From NCBI GenBank assembly GCA_039621445.1, contig CP154956.1:4834170-4898169 (forward strand): DNA of 64,000 bases. Reading direction: 5' to 3'. Position numbers and translations under genes: made by a program. The DNA comes from Euglena gracilis (taxonomy: Eukaryota; Euglenida; Euglenophyceae; Euglenales). The first letter of the stretch is position 1, and every line of letters starts with the position of its first letter. Under the pieces are notes generated by a model, which was given only the letters and a program-made list of their open reading frames with translations, did no database searches and was not told where the DNA came from. Positions 45,129 to 55,950 of this stretch are shown here, piece by piece.

Positions 45129-45690
45129 AGGTCTGGGGTTTTTGTGCCATTCCGACCACAAAAAAAAAACTTAAAAAAAAGCAAATCACGGGAGAGGTAG
45201 GCCAAAAAGTGAATTTGTATGTAGGCGTATTTTGTCCAATTGTGCTTCCTGAGAGCGAGAGGGCTCCCTCTCGCTCTCGCTTCTTGCAGTGCAGGCTCAA
45301 ATGTTAAAATTCTCGACATGTGGGCCTTTGCACGCACGTGCACACACACCCCAGCTAAATTCTCCCTCGGTTCCCCAGGCTGTTGCCCTAAATTTGGTCC
45401 CAAAGCCAGCCGCATAGCCTGACCTGGTTACTAAAACCCCCACCAGTCATAACCCCCTCCCCACTGGCAAACCAGGTTTTGAATAGTGCTGAGCTCTTGA
45501 TAAGCGCACACCCACCCCTTCATAGACCCCCCTATATGCACCGGCCCACTCCATGGATCTCTTTTGACTGAAATGCAAGGGTTTCGTGCCCGAAACCGGA
45601 GGCCAGGGGTCAAAAAAGAGTCGTTTTTGGCTCAAATAACACGTTTTTCCGGGTGGGCCGCCAGGCCGCCAGCCGGGCCGCCGGGGTGGT
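45129..45690. other. unassigned, with a 13-bp-arm hairpin
   Basis: 45130-45300 resembles 35105-35250 (shared TGYCATTCCGACC followed by A-runs, then TTTTGTCCAAT), a diverged repeat pair. A perfect inverted repeat GAGAGCGAGAGGG-CT-CCCTCTCGCTCTC lies at 45251-45278. No gene recognised. Confidence 0.5.
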
Positions 45691-45696
45691 CTCCCA

Positions 45697-45737
45697 AAGA
45701 GCTCAGCTCTACGTCACACCCTGGTCGCTGAGCTCTT
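45697..45737. repeat. AAGAGCTCAGC hairpin (copy 1)
   Basis: Perfect 11-bp arms AAGAGCTCAGC and GCTGAGCTCTT around a 19-base loop. The same hairpin, inverted and with a slightly longer loop, is at 49290-49336, and a half copy is at 59229. Confidence 0.9.
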
Positions 45738-47135
45738 ATCCCTTTAGGGTAAGAGCGAAGCTTACCCCTGGCGAACCCCCCCCTCGACCCCCCCCTCCCC
45801 CCCCCCCGGGTCGGGGCCACCAGGAGAACCGACGGGTTATCACCATGATCCCGGCCCGGTTCGCGGAATTTTTTTTCTCAGTCGCGAGTTTCAATTTCTC
45901 GTTTCCGAATCACTTGGGTTTGACCCCCAACTCCCCGCCAGGCCCGAGTTATTCACGCGCGAAGGGGTCCAAACTGGGTAGGATCGGCCCGCCCCCCCTG
46001 GCTAAGCCCCCCCCCCCTTTGGACTCTGCCATTTCGGCTCGAGTGGCCAGAGTGACTCCCCCCCAGGGGGGGGGGCAGAAGCAGTGGCATGATCTTCACC
46101 ACCATTGGGTGGGCCACCCTTTTTTGGGGGGCACCAGTTGCAGCTGAGCTCATCAATTCAAAATGCAGGGTCCTGATGTCGACACGGATGACGACGGTCG
46201 CACTAACGGCACATAAAAATGCAGGCACATAAAAAATGTCAATTTTCAAAATATCTCCAAATCAAAGGAAATGTCCGGAGACCTAAATTGAAGCCCTTGG
46301 AACGCCCCATCTGCTGGTATTTTGATTTCCCTGCAACTCCCCGCCCAGCTTGAGATATGGCCGTTTTCGGCCCGGATGGCCGTTCGGTACACTTTTCCCA
46401 CTGTTCGACTTAGCCATTTTCGGGGGGTGGGGGGGTCAAAAAATCAATGTTTTCAAAATTTCTCGAAAATGGTGCAAAATCAAAGGAAATGTCCGGAGAC
46501 CTAAATTGAAGCCCTTGGAACGCTCTATCTGGGATTTTGGTTTCCCCGCAACTCACCGCCTAGCCCGAGATACGGCCGGTTTTCGGCCAATTTGGGCCAT
46601 TTTGTACTTTTTCCACTGTCCGACTAAACTGTTCTCGGCCAAAAAAGTCGAAAAAACCGAAATTTTTTTTTGCCCGAAACGATGTTTTTTGGCCTCCCGG
46701 ACGCCAGCGCCCCGTTTTGGGCCACCAACCCATTGACTTTGGGTCAAAACCGGGTCAAAAAAGTCGAAAAAAAACGAAATTTGCCCAAAACGATGTTTTT
46801 TTGGCTTCCTGAAACTGTTTCTGACCGAAAATGAGCGTTTTTCGATGATGGGGGCCCAAAACGGGCTAAACGCTCAGTTTTTCCGGGTCCAGGAAGCCAA
46901 AAAACATCGTTTCGGGCAAAAAGAATTTGGATTTTTTTCGACTTTTTTGACCCGGTTTTGACCCAAAGTCAATGGGTTGGCGGCCCAAAACGGGAGGGTC
47001 GAAAAACGCTCATTTTCGGCTCAAAAACAGTTTTTCTGGGTCCGGGGGGCCAAAAAAACATCCTTCCGGGCAAAAAAAAATTAGATTTTTTTCGACTTTT
47101 TTGACCCGGTTTTGACCCAATTCAATGGGTTGAGC
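45738..47135. repeat. composite satellite array 1
   Basis: In order: a GTAAGAGCGAAGCTTACC lead-in, a C-run, a block with CTCCCCGCCAGGCCCGAG, two copies of a ~218-bp unit (GGAAATGTCCGGAGACC at 46268 and 46486), then ~163-bp units (GAAACGATGTTTTTTGGCC). The last units are inverted about an axis near 46845. The same order occurs at 59229-61180, so the whole composite is a duplicated block. Confidence 0.85.
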
Positions 47136-47830
47136 ACTATTCAAACCCTGGTTATGTAATTAAGTCGTCCTGCATGACGAAACCTGAAAGTGTGAAACCT
47201 AAAGAACGGCCAAATTCTGTGTTTTGGCCCTCCAAAACATCGCGCCGAGTTTGCTCCCCCCAGTTTGACTTTCAGGAAGTGGTGCACAAAAACCCTGATC
47301 CTGTGTCCAGAATTAATTCTTTGAAGTTTAAATAGTGGTGGCTTCTGAGGCCAGAGGAGAGTGAAAATACAGTGTGCATGAAGTGGAGGTGTTTGAGCAG
47401 CATATCCAAGTTGGTCAAAGAAATCGTCTCATGTAATTGCATTCTATGCCCCGGTGCCAGGCGGTGTTTTAGAGGGTGGATGTGGCCAACCTGCCAGAAC
47501 ACCTGAGAAAGATTTTCATTCCCCCTATGCACCCTTCGAAAAACTTTGGCCTTTTTCGTGAACATGTGCAAAAAATGCAACAGCAAAAAGAAAGTGAATT
47601 TTCTTTTTGCTGCATTTTTTTTGCATTCATTTCATCATTATTCCAAAAAAAGTTACACATTCTAAATCCTGAATCTTTTTCCCCCATGCCAAAGGGACAT
47701 TTCTGCTTTGGTGTTTTCCGTTTCCATGTACTGTGGCGTTGACAAAGCGTGTTGTTGACCCCCTCCGATTTGTCGACGATGGCATTTTTAACATTGGCAT
47801 CTTGCAGGGTACCATTTTTGGGATGAAACC
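47136..47830. other. unassigned; weak ORF and a hairpin
   Basis: A plus-strand frame from 47476 (VANLPEHLRKIFIPPMHPSK) looks mildly coding but ends at a stop without splice support. The sequence GCAAAAAGAAA..TTTCTTTTTGC around 47583-47607 is an inverted repeat. Nothing named. Confidence 0.3.
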
Positions 47831-48130
47831 ATGGTGCATTGCTCGAAAAAAGTAGCACCTCCCATTTTCGATTTGTTGTTGGAAGACCGGTGGGCTGGAA
47901 TTTTCAACGTTTGCTGCCATCCTGCGTCTGCTTCACAGTTGGGGATTGCGCTGTTGATCGGAGTTCGAAAATTGCTGTATCAAGGAACGCTGTTCTTTCA
48001 AATTCACTTTTGTTTGTGGTGTTTTCATTTGATCCACCAAGCGGGTCGGGGGCGCCTTTCCCATGCTACATGCAGGGTGGTGGCTGGTTGCTGTCGGGGA
48101 ATGTGGCAAAGGCTGTTGGAACCAGGTAGC
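47831..48130 (+). CDS. exon-like open region, function unknown
   Basis: Two plus-strand frames are open. One contains VVFSFDPPSGSGAPFPCYMQ then GGGWLLSGNVAKAVGTR, the other IFNVCCHPASASQLGIALLI. Both run into AACCAG|GTAGCC, a possible donor at 48128. The Gly-rich segment gives a vague carbohydrate-kinase impression that I cannot substantiate. Low-confidence exon. Confidence 0.25.
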
Positions 48131-49289
48131 CTTTTGAGATATGAGCATTCTTATGCTGGGCCAGAGAGGGAAGGTGCAAGTTTGTTTGTTTTTGCGGGTG
48201 TGTGCAGCGGTTTGGGTTCCCTTGTTGGGTTGTGTAACGATGGTTGGCTCCCCTTATGGATTGCAGGAAGTGCCCATCTCAAAGCTGCACCACTCTTCTG
48301 AAGTTGCAGTCTGTGGCGGTGTGAGTTGCCCAAAAGTTTTTGGAGATTTGAAGCAGAGGAGGAAGCGGGAAAACGCTTCGTCCGCCCCCCACCCAAATGT
48401 TTAGCTTTTTTTTGGAAGAGGCTGTATTTCGGCCGTTTTTGCCGGCGTTTTGGTTTGGAGTGATCCATTCTACAAGAGGCCGAAATGAGCTGAAAGGGGA
48501 GGGGCATAGTTTTTTCAGTCGAAAGTCGAAATTGGCGAAAAGTACACAAAAAAAGCGGAAAAAAATTGTCACTGCCCAGTAGAACCCCAACCAAAATGAT
48601 CAAAATGACCCAAATGAACGAACTCAAAATGACCCAAAAAGGAGTCTCAGGAGGATAGAAACAAAAGAGGAAGCGGAGATTACCAAACACTGCTCAGCCG
48701 AAATGAGGGGCAGGCGCCGGTTCGGAGGATGTATACAGCAGAAACCCCCCAAAATATTAAAGTGGATGAAGTTGGAACCCGTTGCCGACATCTGCCCCCC
48801 CCCCCGCGGGACCTTTAAGAAATACCCTGTCTGTGACAATTGTGGGACGGCACCTGAATTGAACGGGGGGGGAGGGCCGTCCGGGATGGCTTTCAGCCAA
48901 ACATGAGATCGGTTCAATAACGAGCTGGGATGCAGCATTGTGGACGACGCGGGTTACCATGCTGTTCAGAGAGCCTCTGGCTGGCAAAAAGGCTGCTGGC
49001 TGGAAACGACGAGCTGCTGGCTGGAAACGAGCTGCTGGCTGGACCCCCCCCAGGGGGATATATAGGGGGGGAGGGGATCAATTTTTTTTGACAAAAAAAC
49101 GGCCCCCAAAAAAACACCCCAAAAATCGCCGCCACAAAAGCACGCCGCCGGAACGACGGGCGAGGGAGGACACGGGCGAGGAGTGTCTGCAACTGTGCAG
49201 CCAAAACGGCGAATGGGGGGTGATAGAGGGCCTCCAGGGGTACATTTCGTCAGACCGATCATTTCCGGAAATAATGTATGTTTCTCGAG
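48131..49289. other. unassigned, with GCTGGCTGG repeats
   Basis: At 48985-49042 the word GCTGCTGGCTGGAAACGA is tandemly repeated and leads to GGACCCCCCCC, the vocabulary of the hAT MITEs, but no TSD was found. No gene recognised. Confidence 0.4.
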
Positions 49290-49336
49290 AAGAGCTCAGC
49301 GACCAGGGTGTATTTGTGACGTAGAGCTGAGCTCTT
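49290..49336. repeat. AAGAGCTCAGC hairpin (copy 2, inverted)
   Basis: Perfect 11-bp arms as at 45697-45737. The loop contains GACCAGGGTGT...TGACGTA, the reverse complement of copy 1's loop with a few extra bases. Confidence 0.9.
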
Positions 49337-49344
49337 TGGGAGAC

Positions 49345-50773
49345 CTCCCCGGCCCGGCCCGGCCTGCCAGCGGAACATCGGCCCGGCCCGGCCCGGCCCG
49401 GCCCGGCGGCCTGGCCCAGCTGGCGGCCCGGCGGGCCCTTAGGTTACCCGCAACTCCCCGCCAGTCCGGAGATATGGCCCGAGCAAAAAAGTTGTCTACC
49501 GTTTTTTTTTTCGGGGAAATTTCAGGGTCATTTTGGGGTCAAAAAATCGAAAAATTCAAAATATCTCGAAAACGCTGCGGAGTTGAGTAAAAGTAAAGAG
49601 CCCACCACTCCACCACTTTGGGACGCCCGATCGATCGGTATGTACGGTTTGGGCCAACTCCTCGCCTAGCCCGAGATACGGCCGTTTTGGGGTTTTGGGC
49701 CAGTTTTGCCCATTTTGGCCATTTCGGGCCTGTTTGGGGCCCGAAACCGTAATTTGGCCGTATCTCGGGCTAGACGAGTAGTTAGGACCCAAACCAGGGG
49801 GTCAATCATGAGGTTTAGGGGAGGGGTTTGACCGCTTTTTGGGGTACCCGGGGTCTGGTTGTGCGATTTTGGGCCAATTTTGGGTATTCGGGGACCCATG
49901 CGGGTGCTGTGGGGGCGGCTGGGCGAGTTGGGGTCGGGAGGCAGGTCGGGACCAAAAATTCTGAAAAAAACCTTTTTGCTCAAAAACACTTTTTTTCACT
50001 TTAGAACATCAAAAAAAAAGTGTTTTTGAGCAAAATAAATTTTTTCCGACCGGGACACCCCCGCCCTGGCTGGGGCCCGCCCCTGGCCGGTAGACTTAAC
50101 CATTTTTGGGTCAAAAAGTCGAAAAAAATCCAAAATTTTTTGCCCAAAACCATTTTTTTTGAACCTCCCGGACCCTAAAAATGTGTATTTCGGCCGAAAA
50201 TGAGCGTTTTTTGATCCCGGACCCCCGTTTTTGGCCCGAAACCAATGGATTTTGGGTCATTTTCGGGTAAAAAAAAATGGAAATACATTTTTTTGCCCAA
50301 AACGATGTTTTTGGACCTCCCGGACCTGGAAAAAGCGTTTTTGAACCGAAAATGAGCGCCGGCCGGGCCACCGGGCTGCCGGGCCGCCATGCCCCCACTG
50401 GGTGGGGGGCCCGCCCCGCCCTAGCCGATGGACTTAACCATTTTCGGGTCAAAAAGTCGAAAAAATTCGAATTTTTTTTTTTTGCCCAAAACCATTTTTT
50501 TTGAACCTCCCAGACCCAAAAAATGTATATTTCGGCCAAAAATGAGCGTTTTTTGATCCCGGACCCCCGTTTTTGGCCCGAAACCAATGGATTTTGGGTC
50601 ATTTTCGGGTAAAAAAGTCGAAAAATCGAATTTTTTTTTGCCCAAAACGATGTTTTTGGACCTCCCGGACCTGGAAAAAGTGTTTTTGAACCGAAAATGA
50701 GCGCCAGGCTGCCGGGCCGCCGGCCGGGCAGGGCCGCAGGGCCGCCGGCCGGGCGGGCCGGACCTGGCCGCCG
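49345..50773. repeat. satellite array 2 with GGCCCG repeats
   Basis: A (GGCCC)n stretch (49352-49437), then CGAGATACGGCCGTTTT-type units, then two ~330-bp higher-order copies (50110-50440 and 50440-50770) built from the CCCAAAACGATGTTTTTGG / GAAAATGAGCG unit and closed by GCCGGGC repeats. The retrotransposon body starts directly at its right edge. Confidence 0.8.
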
Positions 50774-51073
50774 GCCGTGATCCATGGTCCGAGGAGGTCC
50801 TGGCTGCCAAACGGGATCTGCATCCCACTGGCGTTGGTTTCCCTTGGACCGATGCCGATCAACAACTGGCGTCCACACATGGCGACTGCTACGCCAATAC
50901 TGCGGTGGAGGAGCGCTTGGCAGCCATTCGGAAAATCGTCTTGGGGTTCCCCCGTGGAAGTGCCCCAGGACCCTCTGGTTTGCGACCCGTGTATCTGGCT
51001 GAGCTGCTTCGGGATGGGGACAGTGGGAGTCCCCTCCGGCTGCTTCAGGCTCTGGACGACCTGGTGGAACACT
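50774..51073 (+). pseudogene. RT piece 1: N-terminal/pre-finger region
   Basis: Reads DPWSEEVLAAKRDLHPTGVG, then AIRKIVLGFPRGSAPGPSGL, then RPVYLAELLRDGD, and ends in LDDLVEH at the hAT target site. GSAPGPSGLRP is the conserved segment preceding the RT fingers in this family. The open frame is truncated upstream by GC-rich satellite. The last eight bases, GGAACACT, are the hAT TSD. Confidence 0.8.
51066..51073. other. hAT TSD, left copy (GGAACACT)
   Basis: Exact octamer repeated at 54624-54631. The two copies are in the same codon phase (GAA CAC T..), so loss of the insert with one copy keeps the frame. Confidence 0.95.
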
Positions 51074-51263
51074 TAGCAATGGCCAAAACTTTTCAAAAGG
51101 CCTGAAATTTCAGTAAAGTGAAATTTGCACGGTTTTCTTGCATTTTTCCATATTTTCATGAAATCTCAGAACATTGAAAGTAAAAAGTTTCCATTGTCTC
51201 GCGACCAACGGCGAGTCCTACTTTCCTCCCCTTCTCCTACCTTGGTACTTCTCTTCAGGGAGA

Positions 51264-53390
51264 TGCCCGTGCCCGTGTCCGCCGTACTATGGCAACAGTA
51301 CCAGCCAATTCGTACAGATGTAGACGGAAAGGTGAAGACAGTGAAGTGCAGACACTGTGGTTGGACAGTGGCAGCGAACGCCACTCGGTGCAAAGAGCAC
51401 TACGACAGGAGGCACAAACGCCAGCTGTTGCTTGGCGCGCAAGCCCAGGTGCTTCCTGCGGCCTGCTCAGGTGAAGCAAACGCTGACCAGCAGCAGCTTA
51501 CCTTGGACAGAGTGGCGGACCGAAGGTTCCCCAGCCACATGCAGGTGCGGGCGGAGGAGTTGCTGTCAATGTGGCAGGCGAGCAGCGGCATTCCGTTCAA
51601 CAGCCTCACACACGTTTCCCTTTCTCCCAAAAGCTTGCGGGCAAATGGAAATGTGTCCCGACACTCCGCAGTGGAAGGAGTTTGTGAAGGCGCTCAGAGG
51701 GGATTTTGTTCCACCGTCCCGCCACACATTGGAGCGTCGGCTGAACCAGGCTTATCATTTCATTTTCGTTTTCAAATGGCTGTGCAGATTCCCACGGACC
51801 CCAGCCCACCTTGGACAATTTCTCCTGCAGCCTGCCACGGGTTTTGGTGTACAACGCATCGACCACATGCTACATTTCATAGGATGCAAACCACGTCGAA
51901 CACATTTCCATTGGCAGCCAGAAAACGTGTGGCTGTGGACGGTGGACCAGCAAGACGTGCGCCAGACTGCAGAAAACATTCATGACTGGATCCAAGCCGC
52001 CATGATCAGGGGTGCAGTCAAACCTTCGGCATTGTTTTTGAGGCGGCGTGGCTCCTGTGCACTCTTGGCGGCAACTGAGATTGCCAACAGCACAGGTGCC
52101 AAAATCGTGGCAGTCCTGGCAGACAACGGGGCAAACGTTCAGGCGGGTGCTGACCGGCTGCCGTCCAGGGCTGAACCATGCACAAATGGGGGCACACTGG
52201 TGGTGTCTGTGGAATGGTGGTGTCTGTGGAATTTGTTCGTGTATTTTGGTATTTGTTCCCGTGTGTTCGAGGAGTTTGGGGTCTAAAGTAACTAAAACCG
52301 TCGGGTGCAGTCCACGGTTTCACGCCTCCTAAAGCGGCCAGGCATTTTGGTTGCGGTTCATGGCCAGCTGGACCCTGTTCGCTTTCATCAAGCAGAACTG
52401 CCTGGCGCACTCCGCAGAGTTGCTGATGAAGGACCTGAACCAGGCCGGCGCTGTTTCATTAAAGACACACAGTGTTAATGGTCTGTGTGTGAGGTTGGGT
52501 CCCCCCACTCTGATGTTCAGCCCTGGTTCTGGTGTGTCCCTTGGCCAACGTGGGCCTCAAAGGGACAGCGTCTGGCCTGATATGATGTCCAAGGCGATGA
52601 GCATCGAGTCCTGCTGAGAAATGCGCACTACGCGCAGGCAACGTATCGCGAGGAGGTCTACAAATTGAACAACGCCCGGCCAGCTGGAGCAGGCTTTTTT
52701 TTTAAGATCCCATGCAGGTTGGTCATTCACAGAAAGGGGGAGAGACTTCGGACAACTGTATGGCTGCATTTCGTTTTAAAAATTTGTCAAGAATTGGTCT
52801 TTGGTCACTCACAGAAAAACCCAACCCATCGTAAGAAAAACGCAGGTTGGTCATTCACAGAAAGGGGGAGTTTGGACAACTCTATGTCTGCATTTTGTTT
52901 AAAAATCAGATTTGCAAGAAAAAGGGGTCTGTCTCAGACAGAAGCGGTTCACGATGCTCCATCAGCCGGTGGCAACGAGATGGGCATCTAGAGCAGAGTG
53001 TCTTCGGTCCCTGATCGCCAACGGGAAGCCCATCGAGCTGACGATGCTGAAGTTACGCAGAGAGTCCTGGGCCAATGACGACTTCCGTCAGATGGGCTGG
53101 ATTTGGGCTCCCGGTGTCTGGATGGAGTTCCAGGGCATGGCGCAGACCCTGGGCCACGTATCGGCCTTCCTCCACAGTCTGGAGTCCCCGGCAGACGACT
53201 ACCGGGTTCGCCATCCACAAGTACATACAAATCAGGGTTTTTTCTGGTCCACCGTGTTTTTTTAAAATCAGAACCAGAAGCGGCTCTGGGGGTGCTGCGC
53301 GGCAGTTTGGAGATGCTACAAGGTGACCTACAAGCAAAGCAGGCGCGGCAAGTTGCCGCGGCTGCCGACCTGCGGGCAGACAATTTTTAA
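51264..53390 (+). pseudogene. hAT transposase (BED finger + DUF659-like), broken
   Basis: From MPVPVSAVLWQQYQPIRTD follows CRHCGWTVAANATRCKEHYD RRH, a BED-type C-x2-C-x13-H-x4-H finger. After a frame change near 51620-51650 come PQWKEFVKALRGDFVPPSRH and, around 51930-52130, TVDQQDVRQTAENIHDWIQA and IVAVLADNGANVQAG, which matches the transposase core with its DN motif. CLAHSAELLMKDL follows, then LHQPVATRWASRAECLRSLI. The usual C-terminal hATC dimerisation domain is not visible. At least two frame changes and internal repeats; possibly some are introns. Not active as read. Confidence 0.75.
52716..52918 (+). repeat. tandem duplication inside the transposase gene
   Basis: A ~75-bp unit starting GGTTGGTCATTCACAGAAAG and containing GGACAACT...TGTCTGCATTT is present at about 52716-52790 and 52844-52918. 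Confidence 0.85.
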
Positions 53391-53514
53391 GCACTGTCCC
53401 TTGCCTCCCAAAAAAAGTGACTGACTGGTTTTTTTCAAAAAGTGGAGTGCCCCCCCTGCGGGACCCCCTCTTCTTCCGCCCGTGGGCAGCAGCCAGCTAG
53501 CTACCTGCTGGACC

Positions 53515-53620
53515 CAGGCTGTGTTTTAGTCGGGTGCCGACTGCACCCGGGGGGGGGGGGTGGCTGCCGGGGACCGAAAAATGTCCCCCCCCCCCAGGTT
53601 TGGTAAAAAAAAACAGCCTG
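53515..53620. mobile_element. 106-bp hAT-type MITE 'F2' nested in hAT 1
   Basis: Ends CAGGCTGTGTTTTAGTCGGG and, inverted, CAGGCTGTTTTTTTTTACCA, the same pair as F1 (43327-43636). TSD GCTGGACC (53507-53514) and GCTGTACC (53621-53628), 7 of 8. It is a short internal-deletion version of F1. Confidence 0.85.
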
Positions 53621-53699
53621 GCTGTACCCCCACGTGAACAACCGCCCAAAGCTGAACCTCGCCCATGGAGTCACGTGCCGAGTACGGCCCTGTGTACTT

Positions 53700-54610
53700 T
53701 TTCTTGTGAGTCGGGGGCAGTCTTCTTTCAAGTCCGGAGCCCCCCTGGAGGCTCGGAAACTTTTTTGAAAATTGCCTTTGACGGGCCCGATTTTCGGGGG
53801 GGGACCCCCCCCGGGGGGTCTTAAAAAGAAGCCGACCAATGTGTTTTGTATTAGTCAGAATTATTTGTCGACGACGTCCTCCCCCCCCCATGTTTCGCGA
53901 GGTTTTTGTGGCAAGGCAGGGGTTTTTTTTGGTGTTGGGCCACGCTCCCCTGGTGGGGGTGGGGATTGCGGCTGGAGGGTGGGTTTCCTTTTTTTGGCTC
54001 CAAAAGGGTGTGAAAAGGGGGCTATTTTTGTATATTTCATGGCCATTTTCGGGAAAAAATTGTTTGGTGCCCCGGGCCACCCCCCTCCATCCCCCCCGGC
54101 TTACACAAAACCCCCGTTGGCTCCAACCGGCCGCGGCTGCGCCTGTGAGGCGGTCTTCCGCCCCCCCCCTTTCCCTTCTTTTATGCCAGTGGCATGACCA
54201 CCGGTGGCATGACCACCAACTATCAAGCACAGAAATTCAAGGTTTTTTCCGTCCTTTTGGTTGTGTTCGCCAGCCCAAAACTCAGAAACTGAGGCATTTT
54301 TTCTGTCGTCATGGGATTCCAAACGTTTTCTTGGTCCTTTTTTTGGGACACAACCCAAAACTCGGTGGGGCAAACAGCAAGTTCGCTTAACGCAACGCGT
54401 TTTCGTTTTCCTCCGTGGGCATCAACAGTCTGCACAGTAGTGCATCCTTTCGGAACCTAACCGTTCGGGCTACCATATGACGGGTGATGAAGCAGTTCGG
54501 TTTTCGCCGGACGGCAATATTAATAGTGAATGAAAAACGAACTTTTCATGGTCCACGAAATTACTTACAAAAGCCGTGAAATTTCATGAAAATTACTTAC
54601 GTGAAAGATT
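53700..54610. other. right part of hAT 1, non-coding
   Basis: C/G patches at 53730-53820 and 54070-54170. A short GTGGCATGACCACC direct repeat at 54186-54215. No further transposase segment recognised. Confidence 0.5.
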
Positions 54611-54623
54611 ACAGCCTTTGCTA

Positions 54624-55280
54624 GGAACACTGCACCCAAGGGTCCCTCCACCCCACGGCTGCGGAGTGGCTTTGCTCGGCCAACTTGTTCCCGCTGCGCA
54701 AGAAAGATGACGGCGTAAGGCCGGTTGCCGTGGGAGAAACCCTCCGGAGGGTGGTCGAGAAGTGTCTTTTGTCCCTCCCCGAGACCGAGCAAGTGGGTAA
54801 CTGCTTGCGGCCGTTGCAGTCTGCCTTCGGTGGTAAACACGCCTGCAAGCAAATTGGTATCTCACTACGGCACCTCATTCGAAATTATCGGGATAACCCG
54901 GATTGGGTGCTACTGCAGGTAGATATCCGCACCGCCTTCAATTCTGTTAAACGGGCAGATATTATGGAGGCGGTTAAACGGAGGGCGCCACATCTCCTGC
55001 ATTGGTGTCGCCTCTCTCTGCAGCCTTCCCGGCTGTTCGTGGGGGACAACGAAATCTGGAGCACATAGGGTGGACAGCAAGGTGCCCCTCTGGTGCCTTT
55101 GTTATTCGCATTGGCCATCCATGACGTCCTCTTGGACGCACTGGGACGCCAGAATGCTTTCTGGTACCTAGATGACGGCTCCATTCTCGCTGATGTCCCC
55201 ACGGCCGCCCGCGCACTGGCACACCTCCGAACCGGCCTTAATCGCCTGGGCTGCACTCTGAATTTGGCAAAAACCACCGT
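54624..55280 (+). pseudogene. RT piece 2: fingers and palm with YLDD
   Basis: Continues the frame after the TSD: EHCTQGSLHPTAAEWLCSAN, LFPLRKKDDGVRPVAVGETL, VDIRTAFNSVKRADI (motif A with catalytic Asp), then GGQQGAPLVPLLFALAI, then AFWYLDDGSIL with the YxDD catalytic pair, then LNLAKTTVWG. One in-frame TAG at 55066-55068 sits just before GGQQGAPL. After removal of the hAT, a TAG that otherwise precedes this piece (54621-54623, the end of the insert) disappears. Confidence 0.85.
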
Positions 55281-55950
55281 ATGGGGGGGACCTGGGGCTC
55301 GTCACCTGTCATCCCTCCCAGGCGGCTCTGTCCTGCGACCCCCGATTCCGGGGTTTATGTATTGGGAGTGCCTGTACATCATCCCACATCCGCAGCCTTC
55401 GTACGGCAGCAACTCGAGAGCAGTATCTCGAAGCATGAGCAGGCCACCTTCTTGTTGGGCTCCGTACGTAACCCACAGGTGCAACTGCCATTGCTGTGCT
55501 TCTGCTTCGATGCCTGCAAATTCAGCTCCCTTTTGCGCAGTGCAAATTGCCTCCCGTTCTTGGATCTGTTAGCACGGGCCGACGCAAGCCTGCGAGCCAC
55601 CTTTCAACAGATAGTGGACTGTTCCATTTCTGATACCCAATGGGCGCAGACGGCCATGCCCCTACACCTGGGCGGTTTCGGCATTCGTTTGTCCATGGAA
55701 TCTGTCTTTCATTCCCACCTGGGCGCGTTACTGGCCTGGGTCGCCCATGCCCCCACCTCCCTGGGCCTCGGCAACATCTCCCAAGCGCCCATCGATGGCC
55801 TGGCCGAACTCTTGTCCGGCCTGCAAACACGACTTGGGGATGTCTTCGAACCGGTACGGAAGTGGGCTGGGAGCATCTCCTTGTGTCCCGATGACACCAC
55901 ACACCACGATCAGGCTTGGTGGAGCGACCAGCTGCGGCAGGCAGCACGTC
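55281..55950 (+). pseudogene. RT piece 3: thumb region, frame-shifted
   Basis: The frame changes at or just after a G6 run at 55281. Downstream it reads DSGVYVLGVPVHHPTSAAFV, then FLLGSVRNPQVQLPLLCF, then WAQTAMPLHLGGFGIRLS, the conserved Leu/Gly-rich C-terminal RT segment. It ends LRQAARP at the second target site. A one-base loss in the G-run is the simplest explanation. Confidence 0.8.

Larger units (their letters stand above)
51074..54623 (+). mobile_element. hAT transposon 1, 3550 bp, inside the RT gene
   Basis: TIRs TAGCAATGGC (51074-51083) and, inverted, TAGCAAAGGC (54614-54623), with similar GAAATTTGCACGG/GAAATTTCACGG subterminal motifs. The 8-bp TSD GGAACACT is exact. It encodes a decayed BED/DUF659-type transposase on the plus strand. 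It carries its own nested 106-bp MITE (53515-53620) and other G/C patches. Confidence 0.95.

Noticed and set aside
47839-48129. Carbohydrate-kinase-like segment
   Set aside because: Only a vague Gly-rich resemblance; no catalytic motif, so no name was assigned.
51074-54623. hAT 1 and element 2 as introns of the RT gene
   Set aside because: Borders are TSD/TIR, not GT-AG, and an independent transposase lies inside the first.
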